Positions 1 to 5,937 of a stretch of DNA of 17,551 nt are shown piece by piece (position 1 is the stretch's first letter; the number at the start of each line of letters is the position of its first letter). The notes under the pieces are model-generated. The model worked only from the letters and a program-made list of their open reading frames with translations, was not told the origin of the DNA and searched no databases. Position numbers and translations under genes: made by a program. Origin of the DNA: JBHAEC01 sp041855385 (GTDB lineage Bacteria > Bacillota > Negativicutes > Veillonellales > Veillonellaceae); the NCBI GenBank assembly GCA_041855385.1, contig JBHAEC010000034.1, positions 1 to 17,551 on the forward strand. Direction: 5' to 3'.

Positions 1-81
1 AGCACGGGAAGCCACTTGCACTATGAGGTGCGTGTAAACGGTGTCCCGGTAGATCCGATGCTATTTTTGCCAATACAATAA
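1..81 (+). CDS. M23 family (LytM-type) metallopeptidase, C-terminal end only
   Basis: Frame 1 is open from the first base to a TAA at 79-81 and gives 26 residues that include HLHYEVRVNG and VPVDP. HxHYEVR followed by NG-x-PVDP is the C-terminal signature of M23 zinc endopeptidases, where the second His of HxH is a zinc ligand. These enzymes cut peptidoglycan cross-bridges outside the cytoplasmic membrane, or act as non-catalytic LytM amidase activators. The rest of the gene lies left of the window, so signal peptide, coiled coils and the first zinc ligands cannot be judged. A terminator follows 39 bases after the stop, so this is the last gene of its transcript. Confidence 0.85.
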   Translation, partial: STGSHLHYEVRVNGVPVDPMLFLPIQ

Positions 82-120
82 TGAGGCAAAAAGCTTACTG
101 TGATAACATAATGAATAGCA

Positions 121-149
121 AAAGACCGGCATAAATGCCGGTCTTTTTT
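121..149 (+). terminator. Rho-independent terminator after the M23 peptidase gene
   Basis: AAAGACCGGCA and TGCCGGTCTTT form a perfect 11-bp stem with a TAAA loop, followed by a T run ending at 149. It closes the transcript entering from the left. Confidence 0.9.
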
Positions 150-275
150 GCGTATTCTATGTAATAATATCATCTCAGCGTCATGGCGTGGAGCAGACAG
201 AAAGTGTCTCCAGAGTGATTAGAAAAACAGGTTATATCTATAAGTAAGGGATGTAAAAAGGCGTATGGAAATGAA

Positions 276-306
276 AAAAGAAACACAACGAAATTGTGTT
301 TCTTTT
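276..306 (-). terminator. Bidirectional-looking terminator, strongest on the minus strand
   Basis: AAAAGAAACACAA (276-288) and TTGTGTTTCTTTT (294-306) form a perfect 13-bp stem around a 5-nt loop. On the minus strand the stem runs into CTTTTTTC, a good U tract. On the plus strand the T-rich tail is interrupted. It would end the candidate small RNA and any read-through from the two-component operon. Confidence 0.8.
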
Positions 307-474
307 AGTTTGTCTTTCTTATGTAAGCTGATAACTTCTTATCAGATAGTTGCGTTGGCGGACATGATGAGTGAGGGGGGACATGTCCGCCGGAGGTTCA
401 TGCTATTTGTTTTGGTATTTATGAAGATTACACTCGGGGGAGAGTGTACCTCCTATGTAGTTAACCCTAACCAC
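276..474 (-). ncRNA. Candidate structured small RNA with C-rich hairpin loops
   Basis: No convincing protein gene lies in 150-537. Read on the minus strand from the predicted start near 474 the region is a chain of helices. (1) 474-457: 7-bp stem with one G-U and loop GGGT, starting exactly at the predicted +1. (2) GGAGGT (453-448) pairs with ACCTCC (397-392), enclosing a hairpin ACACTC/GAGTGT (447-430) with loop TCCCCC. (3) 391-357: perfect 10-bp stem GGCGGACATG/CATGTCCGCC with a 15-nt loop beginning TCCCCCC. (4) 345-328: CTGATAA/TTATCAG. (5) 306-276: perfect 13-bp terminator stem. C-rich loops that pair with Shine-Dalgarno sequences are known in Gram-positive small RNAs such as the RsaE type. 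The sequence shows the stems; transcription and function are inferred. It could instead be the 3' UTR of the kinase mRNA, or a product processed from it. Confidence 0.45.
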
Positions 475-480
475 ACTCTT

Positions 481-513
481 ATTATATAAGCTAATTGTTA
501 CAGAATTGTTACA
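481..513 (-). promoter_or_regulatory. Promoter with an OmpR/PhoB-type direct-repeat box for the candidate small RNA
   Basis: On the minus strand TGTAAC-AATTC-TGTAAC occupies 513-497, two identical hexamers with an 11-bp period. The spacing and letters match the TGTWAH-N5-TGTWAH form of WalR-type boxes and resemble a Pho box. Ten bases downstream is TATAAT (486-481), the distance at which PhoB boxes replace a -35 element. Predicted start is near 474, the first base of the first RNA hairpin. On the plus strand the same bases also give TTGTTA-N16-TATAAT (495-522), a possible antisense promoter into the kinase 3' end. Binding by the neighbouring regulator is inference. Confidence 0.45.
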
Positions 514-537
514 AAATATAATCAGTTAAGTAAACGT

Positions 538-2031
538 TTATGCTTTCGCTACAGTTACCCAAAATGCAACGCCTGAAGGGGTGTTGTACAAGCCATATTT
601 TTGTCCGTGCAATTCTTGTAAGGTACGAACGATGGATAGTCCGAGCCCATAGCCTCCAAATGTGCGAGTACGGGCTTTATCCCTTTTATAGAAGGCCGTC
701 CATAAGCGCTCCATTTCTTCTATTGGAATCTGTTCTCCTTCATTTTCAATGGTAATTTTGTAATGATCAGTAAACTCTTCGGAAGATATGGTGATTTTCT
801 TTCCTTTATCTGTATAGTCGATGGCATTGCTGATTAGATTGGTAAACACTTGATTAAGCCTCATCCCGTCGCCGTAGGCAAAAGGCATGGGGCTGATATT
901 TAGATCTAAAACAAGATTTTTATTCTGGATAGGGGAAGAAAAATTGGTAATAATTTCATGTAATAATGCATCTAAATCAAATCGGATTTTTTCCAGAGTA
1001 AAAGCGCCTGCTTCTAGCTGAGAAAGATTCAGTAAGTCTCGTACTAATTTATCCATTTTCCCTGTTTCATTAATAATAATGGAAGCATAGTGATTACGCA
1101 TGGCTTCATTTTGAGCCATATTTTCCATGGTGAGGCCCTCGGCATAACCTTGAATTAAAGCCAAAGGAGTTTTTAATTCATGAGAAACGCTGGAAATAAA
1201 GTCTTTTCGCATTTCATCCAAGGAGCGTGCACGATTTAACTCCAGCTCAAGCCGTTCATTAGAATTGTTGAGTTTTTGAATGGTAGAATCCAGTTCCTGT
1301 GACAGATGGTTCAAAGTATTTCCCAAAATTCCAAGCTCGTCGCTTCGAGAATCTGTCCACTTTTTGCTGAAGTCCAAATTGGACATATTAGAAGCGATAT
1401 GGATAAGATTGGTAAGCGGCGTAGTAAGGCGCTCCGTATACTGCCAAATAAGAATGGATCCTAAAATAAGACATACGACGCCGGAAGCGGTAATAAAGGT
1501 GAGTGCGATAGAAACACCTTCTTGAATGGGCGCGAGCGGTTGCCTCATAAAAAGGGCGTCATTCCGTTCTAACTGACGAATCAGAATGAGTTCGCTGATT
1601 TTTTCTCCAGAGCTCAACGAGAGGAACCTCGTTTTTGCGTCAAATGATTCTGTTGGTGTGTCGGAGAGGAGATATTTTTGCCAAAATGTATCTTCCGAGA
1701 AGGTTGTTGGGGCTATATCTCGGCCGGATCCTTGCGTTATGGGCATGCGTTTCGGTCGGGATGTATAAGCAATTTTTTTATCTGTATCAATTACTGTAAT
1801 AATAACACCCATATGAGAGCTGATGGAATCAATGGAATCAAAACTGTCAGCCCCTTTGGCTTTATATATTCCTTCTATTTGCTCTCCCAGTTTTGCCATA
1901 GTTCGCTTTTTTTGCCACATATAATAGTGTTCATAACCAAAAAAGGCGAACAGCAACGTTGCGGAGAACATGAAAACGATAAGTGTGGCCAATGCGAGAT
2001 AAAGCTTGCCTTTAATAGAAAGCGTTGTCAT
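538..2031 (-). CDS. Membrane sensor histidine kinase (HAMP-HisKA-HATPase)
   Basis: A 497-residue class I sensor kinase, partner of the regulator directly upstream. A membrane segment at residues 9-33 and another at 174-197 bracket an extracytoplasmic sensor of about 140 residues. A HAMP linker follows (about 198-250), then a short coiled stretch and HisKA with the phospho-accepting His284 in SVSHELKTPL. The HATPase domain has the N box around residues 393-403, a G1 box of the ENEG form (429-432) and a G2 box GGYGLGLS (459-466). It would autophosphorylate at His284 and pass the phosphate to Asp53 of the regulator. Its ATG overlaps the regulator's TGA (ATGA), so the pair is translationally coupled. 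The signal is unknown: the sensor domain carries no motif I recognise. Architecture suits several kinase families (PhoR-, BaeS-, WalK-like), so no symbol is given. No terminator sits right after the stop; the first on this strand is at 306-276. Confidence 0.93.
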   Translation of the reverse strand: MTTLSIKGKLYLALATLIVFMFSATLLFAFFGYEHYYMWQKKRTMAKLGEQIEGIYKAKGADSFDSIDSISSHMGVIITVIDTDKKIAYTSRPKRMPITQGSGRDIAPTTFSEDTFWQKYLLSDTPTESFDAKTRFLSLSSGEKISELILIRQLERNDALFMRQPLAPIQEGVSIALTFITASGVVCLILGSILIWQYTERLTTPLTNLIHIASNMSNLDFSKKWTDSRSDELGILGNTLNHLSQELDSTIQKLNNSNERLELELNRARSLDEMRKDFISSVSHELKTPLALIQGYAEGLTMENMAQNEAMRNHYASIIINETGKMDKLVRDLLNLSQLEAGAFTLEKIRFDLDALLHEIITNFSSPIQNKNLVLDLNISPMPFAYGDGMRLNQVFTNLISNAIDYTDKGKKITISSEEFTDHYKITIENEGEQIPIEEMERLWTAFYKRDKARTRTFGGYGLGLSIVRTLQELHGQKYGLYNTPSGVAFWVTVAKA

Positions 2032-2702
2032 GTTTCATCCTCAAATCTATAACCATAACCACGAATGGTTTGAATGCGACTTCCTTGGGGTCCTAATTTG
2101 TTTCGCAAACGATTTATATGGGTATCAACTGTCCGTAAATCCCCATAGTAGTCATAATCCCATACCTTATCAAGGATTTGCTGACGACTTAGGGCTTTTC
2201 CCTGATTGGCGGATAAATACATTAGCAATTCGTACTCTTTAGGACTCAAATTAATTTCTATGTTGTCTAACATGACCTGTCGTGCGTTATCGTCAATAAC
2301 AAGCCCTTGCGTTGCGGTATCGTTTTTTTGGTCGAAGTTCGCACTGCGACGTAATAAAGCCTTGATACGAGCCACAAGTACTTTGGGGCTGAAGGGTTTG
2401 GTAATATATTCATCCACACCCAGATCAAAGCCGAGAAGCTGATCCAGTTCCTCTCCTTTAGCTGTGAGCATAATAATAGGCGTGGAATGACTTTGGCGAA
2501 TTTGGCGACAAACGGTCCAGCCGTCATAAATCGGCATCATTACATCGAGTATAACCAAATCCGGATTTTTTTCTTCAAACAAATCAAGAGCCTCTTTTCC
2601 GTCTTTTGCTTCCAAAACAGTATAGTTTTCAATTATTAAAAAATCGCGGATTAACTCTCTGAGAAGTTCTTCGTCATCGGCAATTAGTATTTTTGTTTCC
2701 AT
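2028..2702 (-). CDS. OmpR/PhoB-family response regulator
   Basis: A 224-residue two-domain regulator. The receiver (about 1-118) has acidic residues D9 and D10, phosphoacceptor D53 in LVILDVMMP, T80 and K102. The winged-helix effector (about 125-222) carries the recognition-helix signature RTVDTHINRLRNKLG and ends in the wing IRGYGYRF. Such proteins dimerise on phosphorylation and bind direct repeats with about 11-bp period. The ATG at 2702 is chosen because AGGAGG lies five bases before it; an upstream in-frame ATG at 2741 would add 13 residues unlike any receiver start. Phosphate comes from the kinase encoded immediately downstream. Boxes matching this DNA-binding family occur at 497-513, 2921-2937 and in the rRNA promoter region, but which ones this protein binds is unknown. 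Confidence 0.94.
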   Translation of the reverse strand: METKILIADDEELLRELIRDFLIIENYTVLEAKDGKEALDLFEEKNPDLVILDVMMPIYDGWTVCRQIRQSHSTPIIMLTAKGEELDQLLGFDLGVDEYITKPFSPKVLVARIKALLRRSANFDQKNDTATQGLVIDDNARQVMLDNIEINLSPKEYELLMYLSANQGKALSRQQILDKVWDYDYYGDLRTVDTHINRLRNKLGPQGSRIQTIRGYGYRFEDET

Positions 2703-2871
2703 AGTACCTCCTGCAGAAAATATGTATTGTAGGATATACATAAAATACGGATTATATTGCTAAAGACTTTTGATGTTAGCAAAATTGTTTTAGGTTCCTA
2801 CGGGGACAGTAATGTATGGTAAATGAAAATAATCTTTTTAAGTCAGAATGTCCTTCCTTAAATTATAACAT

Positions 2872-2880
2872 TAGTAGCTG
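2872..2880 (-). promoter_or_regulatory. Extended -10 promoter candidate for the two-component operon
   Basis: On the minus strand the bases read TGTTATAAT, a perfect -10 hexamer with the TGn extension. No good -35 hexamer stands 17 bases upstream, as is common for extended -10 promoters. It would give a 5' UTR of about 160 nt before the regulator start at 2702, holding no recognised riboswitch. Confidence 0.4.
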
Positions 2881-2920
2881 AAAATCTATATAAGTAGCTT
2901 GACAATCTTATAACAGTTTT

Positions 2921-2937
2921 GTTAACGTTTTGTGAAA
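2921..2937 (+). promoter_or_regulatory. Degenerate OmpR-type direct repeat between the regulator and the cobalamin adenosyltransferase gene
   Basis: GTTAAC-GTTTT-GTGAAA has the 6-5-6 layout of the box at 497-513; the wider repeat GTTTTGTTAA / GTTTTGTGAA (2916-2925, 2927-2936) has an 11-bp period. It lies upstream of the plus-strand gene, with a weak -10 TAGGAT at 2948-2953, and about 40 bases upstream of the divergent -10. It could serve autoregulation. The region is AT-rich, so chance is possible. Confidence 0.25.
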
Positions 2938-3046
2938 ACTTTTCTCTTAGGATACCATTTATATAGTTGAGATGATAAAATATAAGGGAGCGTTTCTATA
3001 TCTCATAGAAACACTTAGGGGAAAATTGTTAGAAAGGGTAATACAG

Positions 3047-3625
3047 ATGAAATCCTTTGTACAAGTTTATACAGGAAATGGTAAAGGAAAGACGACAGCC
3101 GCTATCGGACTGGCGATTCGTGCCGTCGGGGCAGGAAAAAAAGTTTTGTTTTTACAGTTTATGAAATCAAAAGTATATAGTGAGCATCGCATCCTGCCGT
3201 CCATTCCCAATCTTACCTTGGAAACAGTAGGAAAACCTTTTTTTATTTTAAAAAAGGGAATGCTTACGGAAGAAGAAGTGAAACGCTGGGGAGATGAGGT
3301 CGTCGTTTTCGAGGAGGGAAATCCGCCTGCGGAATATGTAGAGCTTATTAAAAGCGGTTATGAAAGAGCACTGGATTCCGTGGCAAGTAAAGAATACGAT
3401 CTCGTTGTATTGGATGAATATAATATGGCTCTTTTTTTTGGTCTTGTAAGTAAAGAGCAAACAAATGCGTTGCTCAAAGCACGTAGTCCTGAAGTAGAGC
3501 TTGTTTTCACCGGAAGAGGTGCTCCCGATTTCTTGATCGAAGCGGCCGATTTGGTAACGGAGATGAAGGAAATTAAACATTATTACACACGGGGCGTAAA
3601 TGCTCGTTTAGGCATTGAAAATTAA
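3047..3625 (+). CDS. cobO: Cob(I)yrinic acid a,c-diamide adenosyltransferase (BtuR/CobO/CobP family)
   Basis: A 192-residue cytoplasmic enzyme that transfers the 5'-deoxyadenosyl group from ATP to reduced corrinoid, making adenosylcobalamin. The N-terminus has the family's modified P-loop GNGKGKTT (residues 10-17). VVLDEYNMAL (120-129) carries the DE pair at 123-124, FTGRGAP is at 154-160, and the C-terminus has the typical YYTRGVNARLGIE ending. Length matches the family (about 180-200). The ATG at 3047 is chosen because AGAAAGGG ends eight bases before it and the protein then starts at the first beta strand; an ATG at 2972 would add 25 unrelated residues. No cobalamin riboswitch is visible upstream. 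Genes of corrin ring synthesis are not next to it, so salvage is as likely as de novo synthesis. An adenosylcobalamin requirement would fit methylmalonyl-CoA metabolism in Veillonella-type anaerobes, which is inference. Confidence 0.9.
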   Translation: MKSFVQVYTGNGKGKTTAAIGLAIRAVGAGKKVLFLQFMKSKVYSEHRILPSIPNLTLETVGKPFFILKKGMLTEEEVKRWGDEVVVFEEGNPPAEYVELIKSGYERALDSVASKEYDLVVLDEYNMALFFGLVSKEQTNALLKARSPEVELVFTGRGAPDFLIEAADLVTEMKEIKHYYTRGVNARLGIEN

Positions 3626-3658
3626 AGAGTTTCATATGTTAAAAAGAACCGGAACAAT

Positions 3659-4390
3659 ATGGCTGAGGATGGTGATAGTGTGACAGTATTATTCGTGCTT
3701 TTGGTGCTCATTCCGGTCGCTATGATAATCCTGTTGTTAATTCCGCTTCGTTATTCCTTGGAGATTCTTTCAAATCGGCCATTACAAGTTAAAGCGGAAG
3801 CTAAGTGGTTGAGCAAAATATTTCACGCGAGGTTTGCCTACGAAGAAGGGAAGCCAACGTTTAAAGAAGTATACGTCTTGGGTCGGGTGAAAGTAGGAAG
3901 AGAAAGAGACTATGAGGATTGGCTTTCTAAACGGGTAGATGAGGCAGTAGAAGAATCCTCGGAAGAAGAGGTCGAGCTTCACAAAGAAAAGCTTTCAGAG
4001 AATGCCATGGACGATTCTGACGTCAATAGACAACGGGAAGGACGGAAACGATGGTGGTTATCATATGCACTCAGAAGAGACACATATGAGGCAGTTGCCG
4101 GATTTTTGCGAAGAATTTATTTACATTCTTGCCCGCGTCAAGTAGAATTAAGAGGAACCATCGGCTTAGGGGATCCCTATGAGACAGGCTTGTTATCAGG
4201 ACTGCTATATAGTTTATGGCCCGGGCATATGAAGGAAGTTTCCTTTAACTATCTTGCACCTTCGTTTGAGGGGCGGTGGTTCTGGGCAGGGCGTATTATA
4301 CCGGTGACATTGCTTTGGTATACGCTGCAATTTGTGAGAACGAAACCGGTTGACGAGATAGTTCATAACATAATCAAAGGAGGAAAATAG
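3659..4390 (+). CDS. DUF2953 (YtfI-like) membrane protein
   Basis: A 243-residue protein with one strong N-terminal membrane segment (about residues 9-28), a charged middle (about 85-135, very rich in Glu, Lys and Arg) and a C-terminal part with GTIGLGDPYETGLLSGLLY (165-183), the conserved core of DUF2953. No enzymatic motif is visible. Its stop lies one base before the next ATG, and a DUF2953 gene followed by a GerW/YtfJ gene is the ytfI-ytfJ arrangement known in Bacillus, so the two probably work together, perhaps with this protein as membrane anchor. The start is uncertain: ATG 3659 has a poor ribosome site, whereas GTG 3680 is preceded by GGTGAT, and the membrane helix begins just after it. 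Confidence 0.8.
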   Translation: MAEDGDSVTVLFVLLVLIPVAMIILLLIPLRYSLEILSNRPLQVKAEAKWLSKIFHARFAYEEGKPTFKEVYVLGRVKVGRERDYEDWLSKRVDEAVEESSEEEVELHKEKLSENAMDDSDVNRQREGRKRWWLSYALRRDTYEAVAGFLRRIYLHSCPRQVELRGTIGLGDPYETGLLSGLLYSLWPGHMKEVSFNYLAPSFEGRWFWAGRIIPVTLLWYTLQFVRTKPVDEIVHNIIKGGK

Positions 4391-4391
4391 T

Positions 4392-4796
4392 ATGGAGGGT
4401 AATTATATTAAAGACAATTTAGAGTCTATTTTTGATAATTTCAAACATATGATATCTGTAGAAACCGTGGTTGGTGAAGTAGTACATGTGGGAGATGCTA
4501 TTTTGGTGCCTTTTGTGGATGTTAGTTTTGGTTTCGGCACCGGAGGATACACAGGGGATAACAACAGTGACAAAGCAAAAGCTGCCGGTGGTGGCGGTGG
4601 TGCAAAGTTGGAACCTACAGCTATTTTGGTTATCAAGGGAGAGAGAGTAGAAATGTTCTCCATCAAAGGCGGTGCACAGAGTTCCGGATTCGGCAAACTC
4701 ATAGGCATGGTACCGGATATTATTTCAAAAATGAAAAAGGAAAAATACGTATATATCAATGACGATGAGGCAGATAAGGATGGGGATTCGCTCTGA
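4392..4796 (+). CDS. GerW/YtfJ family protein
   Basis: A 134-residue protein of the GerW (YtfJ) family: N-terminal helix with DNLESIFDNFKHM, then VETVVGEVVHVGDAILVPFVDVS, a glycine-rich stretch (GGGGGAKLEP, about 67-76) and AILVIKGERVEMFSIKG. In Bacillus this family is a forespore protein needed for germination, but homologues are widespread in bacteria that do not make spores, where the role is unknown. It has no signal peptide, so it is cytoplasmic or bound to its DUF2953 neighbour. The ribosome site AAAGGAGG overlaps the end of the upstream gene, and translational coupling is likely. It is last in this small group: a separate promoter follows its stop. Confidence 0.88.
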   Translation: MEGNYIKDNLESIFDNFKHMISVETVVGEVVHVGDAILVPFVDVSFGFGTGGYTGDNNSDKAKAAGGGGGAKLEPTAILVIKGERVEMFSIKGGAQSSGFGKLIGMVPDIISKMKKEKYVYINDDEADKDGDSL

Positions 4797-4797
4797 G

Positions 4798-4826
4798 TTG
4801 CTTCACGGAAAGGTGTTTGATATAAT
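4798..4826 (+). promoter_or_regulatory. Promoter of the ompH-like gene
   Basis: TTGCTT (4798-4803), a 17-bp spacer and a perfect TATAAT (4821-4826), starting right after the gerW stop. The same pair of hexamers and spacing precedes gyrA. The 5' UTR holds a small hairpin TGTAGA/TCTACA (4835-4851) and a strong AGGAGGAG ribosome site at 4873-4880. Confidence 0.7.
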
Positions 4827-4887
4827 TATTTTCGTGTAGAAAAACTCTACATAGGAATTACGTTCTGATTATAGGAGGAGTATACAG

Positions 4888-5349
4888 ATGAATATAAAGA
4901 AAAGTGTACTTGTTTTAGCTGCGGTTGGTGTTATGAGTTTAGGTTCTATTGCTGAGGCGGCCGGTATAGGCGTAGTAAATATGAATGCTCTTTTGTCCGT
5001 TTATCCTGAAATCGGTGTAGCCGAGATGAAGATTAAAAAGATTGAATCCGAATACGGGCCAAAAGTAAATGCAGAAATTGCAAAAATCGAAAAGATGACG
5101 GACCGCAAGGCGCAGGAAGATGCGTATACAAAGAAAGTTCTTCCCTTAGAGAAAAAGGCACAAGAGGAAGTAAACAAGATTATGGATCCGATTGTTGATG
5201 CGATCGTTGCAAAAGTTGAGCAGGTACGTGTTCAAAAGAAACTAGATGTAGTTTTAAGCAGCCCAAATGCATTGGTAACAACGGATAAGTCCAGCACAAT
5301 TGAAGATATTACTCCGGAAGTGGCACCATTGGTAAAAGGCGGTAAATAG
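4888..5349 (+). CDS. OmpH/Skp family periplasmic chaperone
   Basis: A 153-residue secreted protein. Residues 1-24 form a signal peptide (KK, hydrophobic stretch, SIAEA with cleavage near residue 24-25). The mature part begins GIGVVNMNALL, the typical first strand of OmpH/Skp, followed by a long Lys/Glu-rich helical region (about 45-120) that in Skp forms the coiled-coil tentacles of a trimer, then a final strand KLDVVLSSPNALVT. Skp holds unfolded outer-membrane proteins in the periplasm and delivers them to the BAM machinery, so the gene points to a two-membrane envelope. It is a single transcription unit with its own promoter and terminator, away from any visible bamA or lpx genes. The charged tentacle is short but within the family range. 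Confidence 0.87.
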   Translation: MNIKKSVLVLAAVGVMSLGSIAEAAGIGVVNMNALLSVYPEIGVAEMKIKKIESEYGPKVNAEIAKIEKMTDRKAQEDAYTKKVLPLEKKAQEEVNKIMDPIVDAIVAKVEQVRVQKKLDVVLSSPNALVTTDKSSTIEDITPEVAPLVKGGK

Positions 5350-5373
5350 TCCTCGCATTACGAAGTAGATATG

Positions 5374-5410
5374 AAAGCCAAAGCAGCATTTTTGTTGTTT
5401 TGGCTTTTTT
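5374..5410 (+). terminator. Terminator of the ompH-like gene
   Basis: AAAGCCAAAGCAGCA pairs with TGTTGTTTTGGCTTT over 15 bp (two G-U) around a TTTT loop, followed by further Ts. A strong intrinsic terminator 24 bases after the stop. Confidence 0.88.
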
Positions 5411-5445
5411 GTTTTGAAAAGGCTTAATATACCTATACCATTAAA

Positions 5446-5557
5446 TTTGACCGGATAAAATTAACTATGTTAAAATATTCTTATTCCGGTTAAAGCAATA
5501 GTAAATCTGTATTATTCAGCACCCATAAAATATTTTTAGGGGTGTAAGCCCTGAATA
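5446..5557 (+). promoter_or_regulatory. Promoter candidate and two stem-loops at the head of the long leader before the ABC operon
   Basis: TTGACC (5447-5452), an 18-bp spacer and TAAAAT (5471-5476) form a plausible promoter. The same DNA is an imperfect palindrome: TTTGACCGGATAA (5446-5458) pairs with TTATTCCGGTTAAA (5481-5494) with one bulged base, with a small TTAAC/GTTAA hairpin inside, so it could be an operator covering the promoter. Downstream, TATTCAG (5513-5519) pairs with CTGAATA (5551-5557) around an inner stem with CACCC/GGGTG. No known riboswitch consensus was recognised in 5411-5937. Confidence 0.4.
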
Positions 5558-5716
5558 TATCTCGGATTTTATGTAAGGCAATGAATAAGCCGTAGGGAAA
5601 GTTCCTTGTAAAATATATAAAGAGTAGAGTCTAAAAATATTAAAGCTTGTTGCAGGTGTGCAAAGTATTTTGTCGTATACTTTTTGGTCCTTTAAACCTG
5701 AGGGCCTTTTCTGTAT

Positions 5717-5788
5717 ATGAATAAAAGAGATTTGGCTTCGGGTTGGACTTTACGGCATTGGTCTTATATGAGACAGATGGAGTCTTAA
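5717..5788 (+). CDS. Possible 23-residue leader peptide (two Trp) ending at a terminator
   Basis: ATG 5717 to TAA 5788 encodes a 23-residue basic peptide with Trp at positions 10 and 15 (SGWTLRHWSY). Its stop codon overlaps the first bases of the terminator stem at 5787-5817, a layout seen in attenuators. The ribosome site is weak (GAGGG about 13 bases upstream) and no homology is recognised, so it may be a chance ORF. Confidence 0.2.
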   Translation: MNKRDLASGWTLRHWSYMRQMES

Positions 5789-5817
5789 TCTATTGCGATA
5801 TCGTAATAGATTTTTTT
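5787..5817 (+). terminator. Terminator or attenuator upstream of the ABC operon
   Basis: AATCTATTGCGA and TCGTAATAGATT form a near-perfect stem (one G-U) followed by TTTTTTT. No recognised gene ends here, so it would either end a leader or small RNA from the promoter at 5447, or act as an attenuator for the operon starting at 5938. A weaker terminator-like hairpin GGTCC/GGGCC with TTTT lies at 5686-5710. Confidence 0.7.
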
Positions 5818-5937
5818 ATTGAGGAGGGATAGGATATCTTAACAAGTACTACGTAGCTATACTTTGAGTCTTTTTGTCTATAATAATGAAGATTATTGTA
5901 AGGCACTGAGACGGACTTATTTTAAAGGAGGAAAAAA

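Noticed and set aside
265..489. 74-residue plus-strand ORF
   Set aside because: It runs through the perfect hairpins of the candidate small RNA, has no clear ribosome site and no recognisable protein features; its open frame is best explained as chance.
2972..3046. Longer start for the cobalamin adenosyltransferase gene
   Set aside because: The extra 25 residues resemble nothing in the family, and the ATG at 3047 has a good ribosome site.
2938..3046. Cobalamin riboswitch before the adenosyltransferase gene
   Set aside because: The leader is too short and lacks the B12-box and GCCACTG-type core.
3636..3683. 15-residue ORF overlapping the start of the DUF2953 gene
   Set aside because: No good ribosome site and no family; likely a by-product of the start region, though it shows that the start of the next gene is uncertain.
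5900..5920. AAGGCACTGAGACGG as part of a cobalamin riboswitch
   Set aside because: Only a short resemblance to the conserved core; the other boxes and the required helices are missing.
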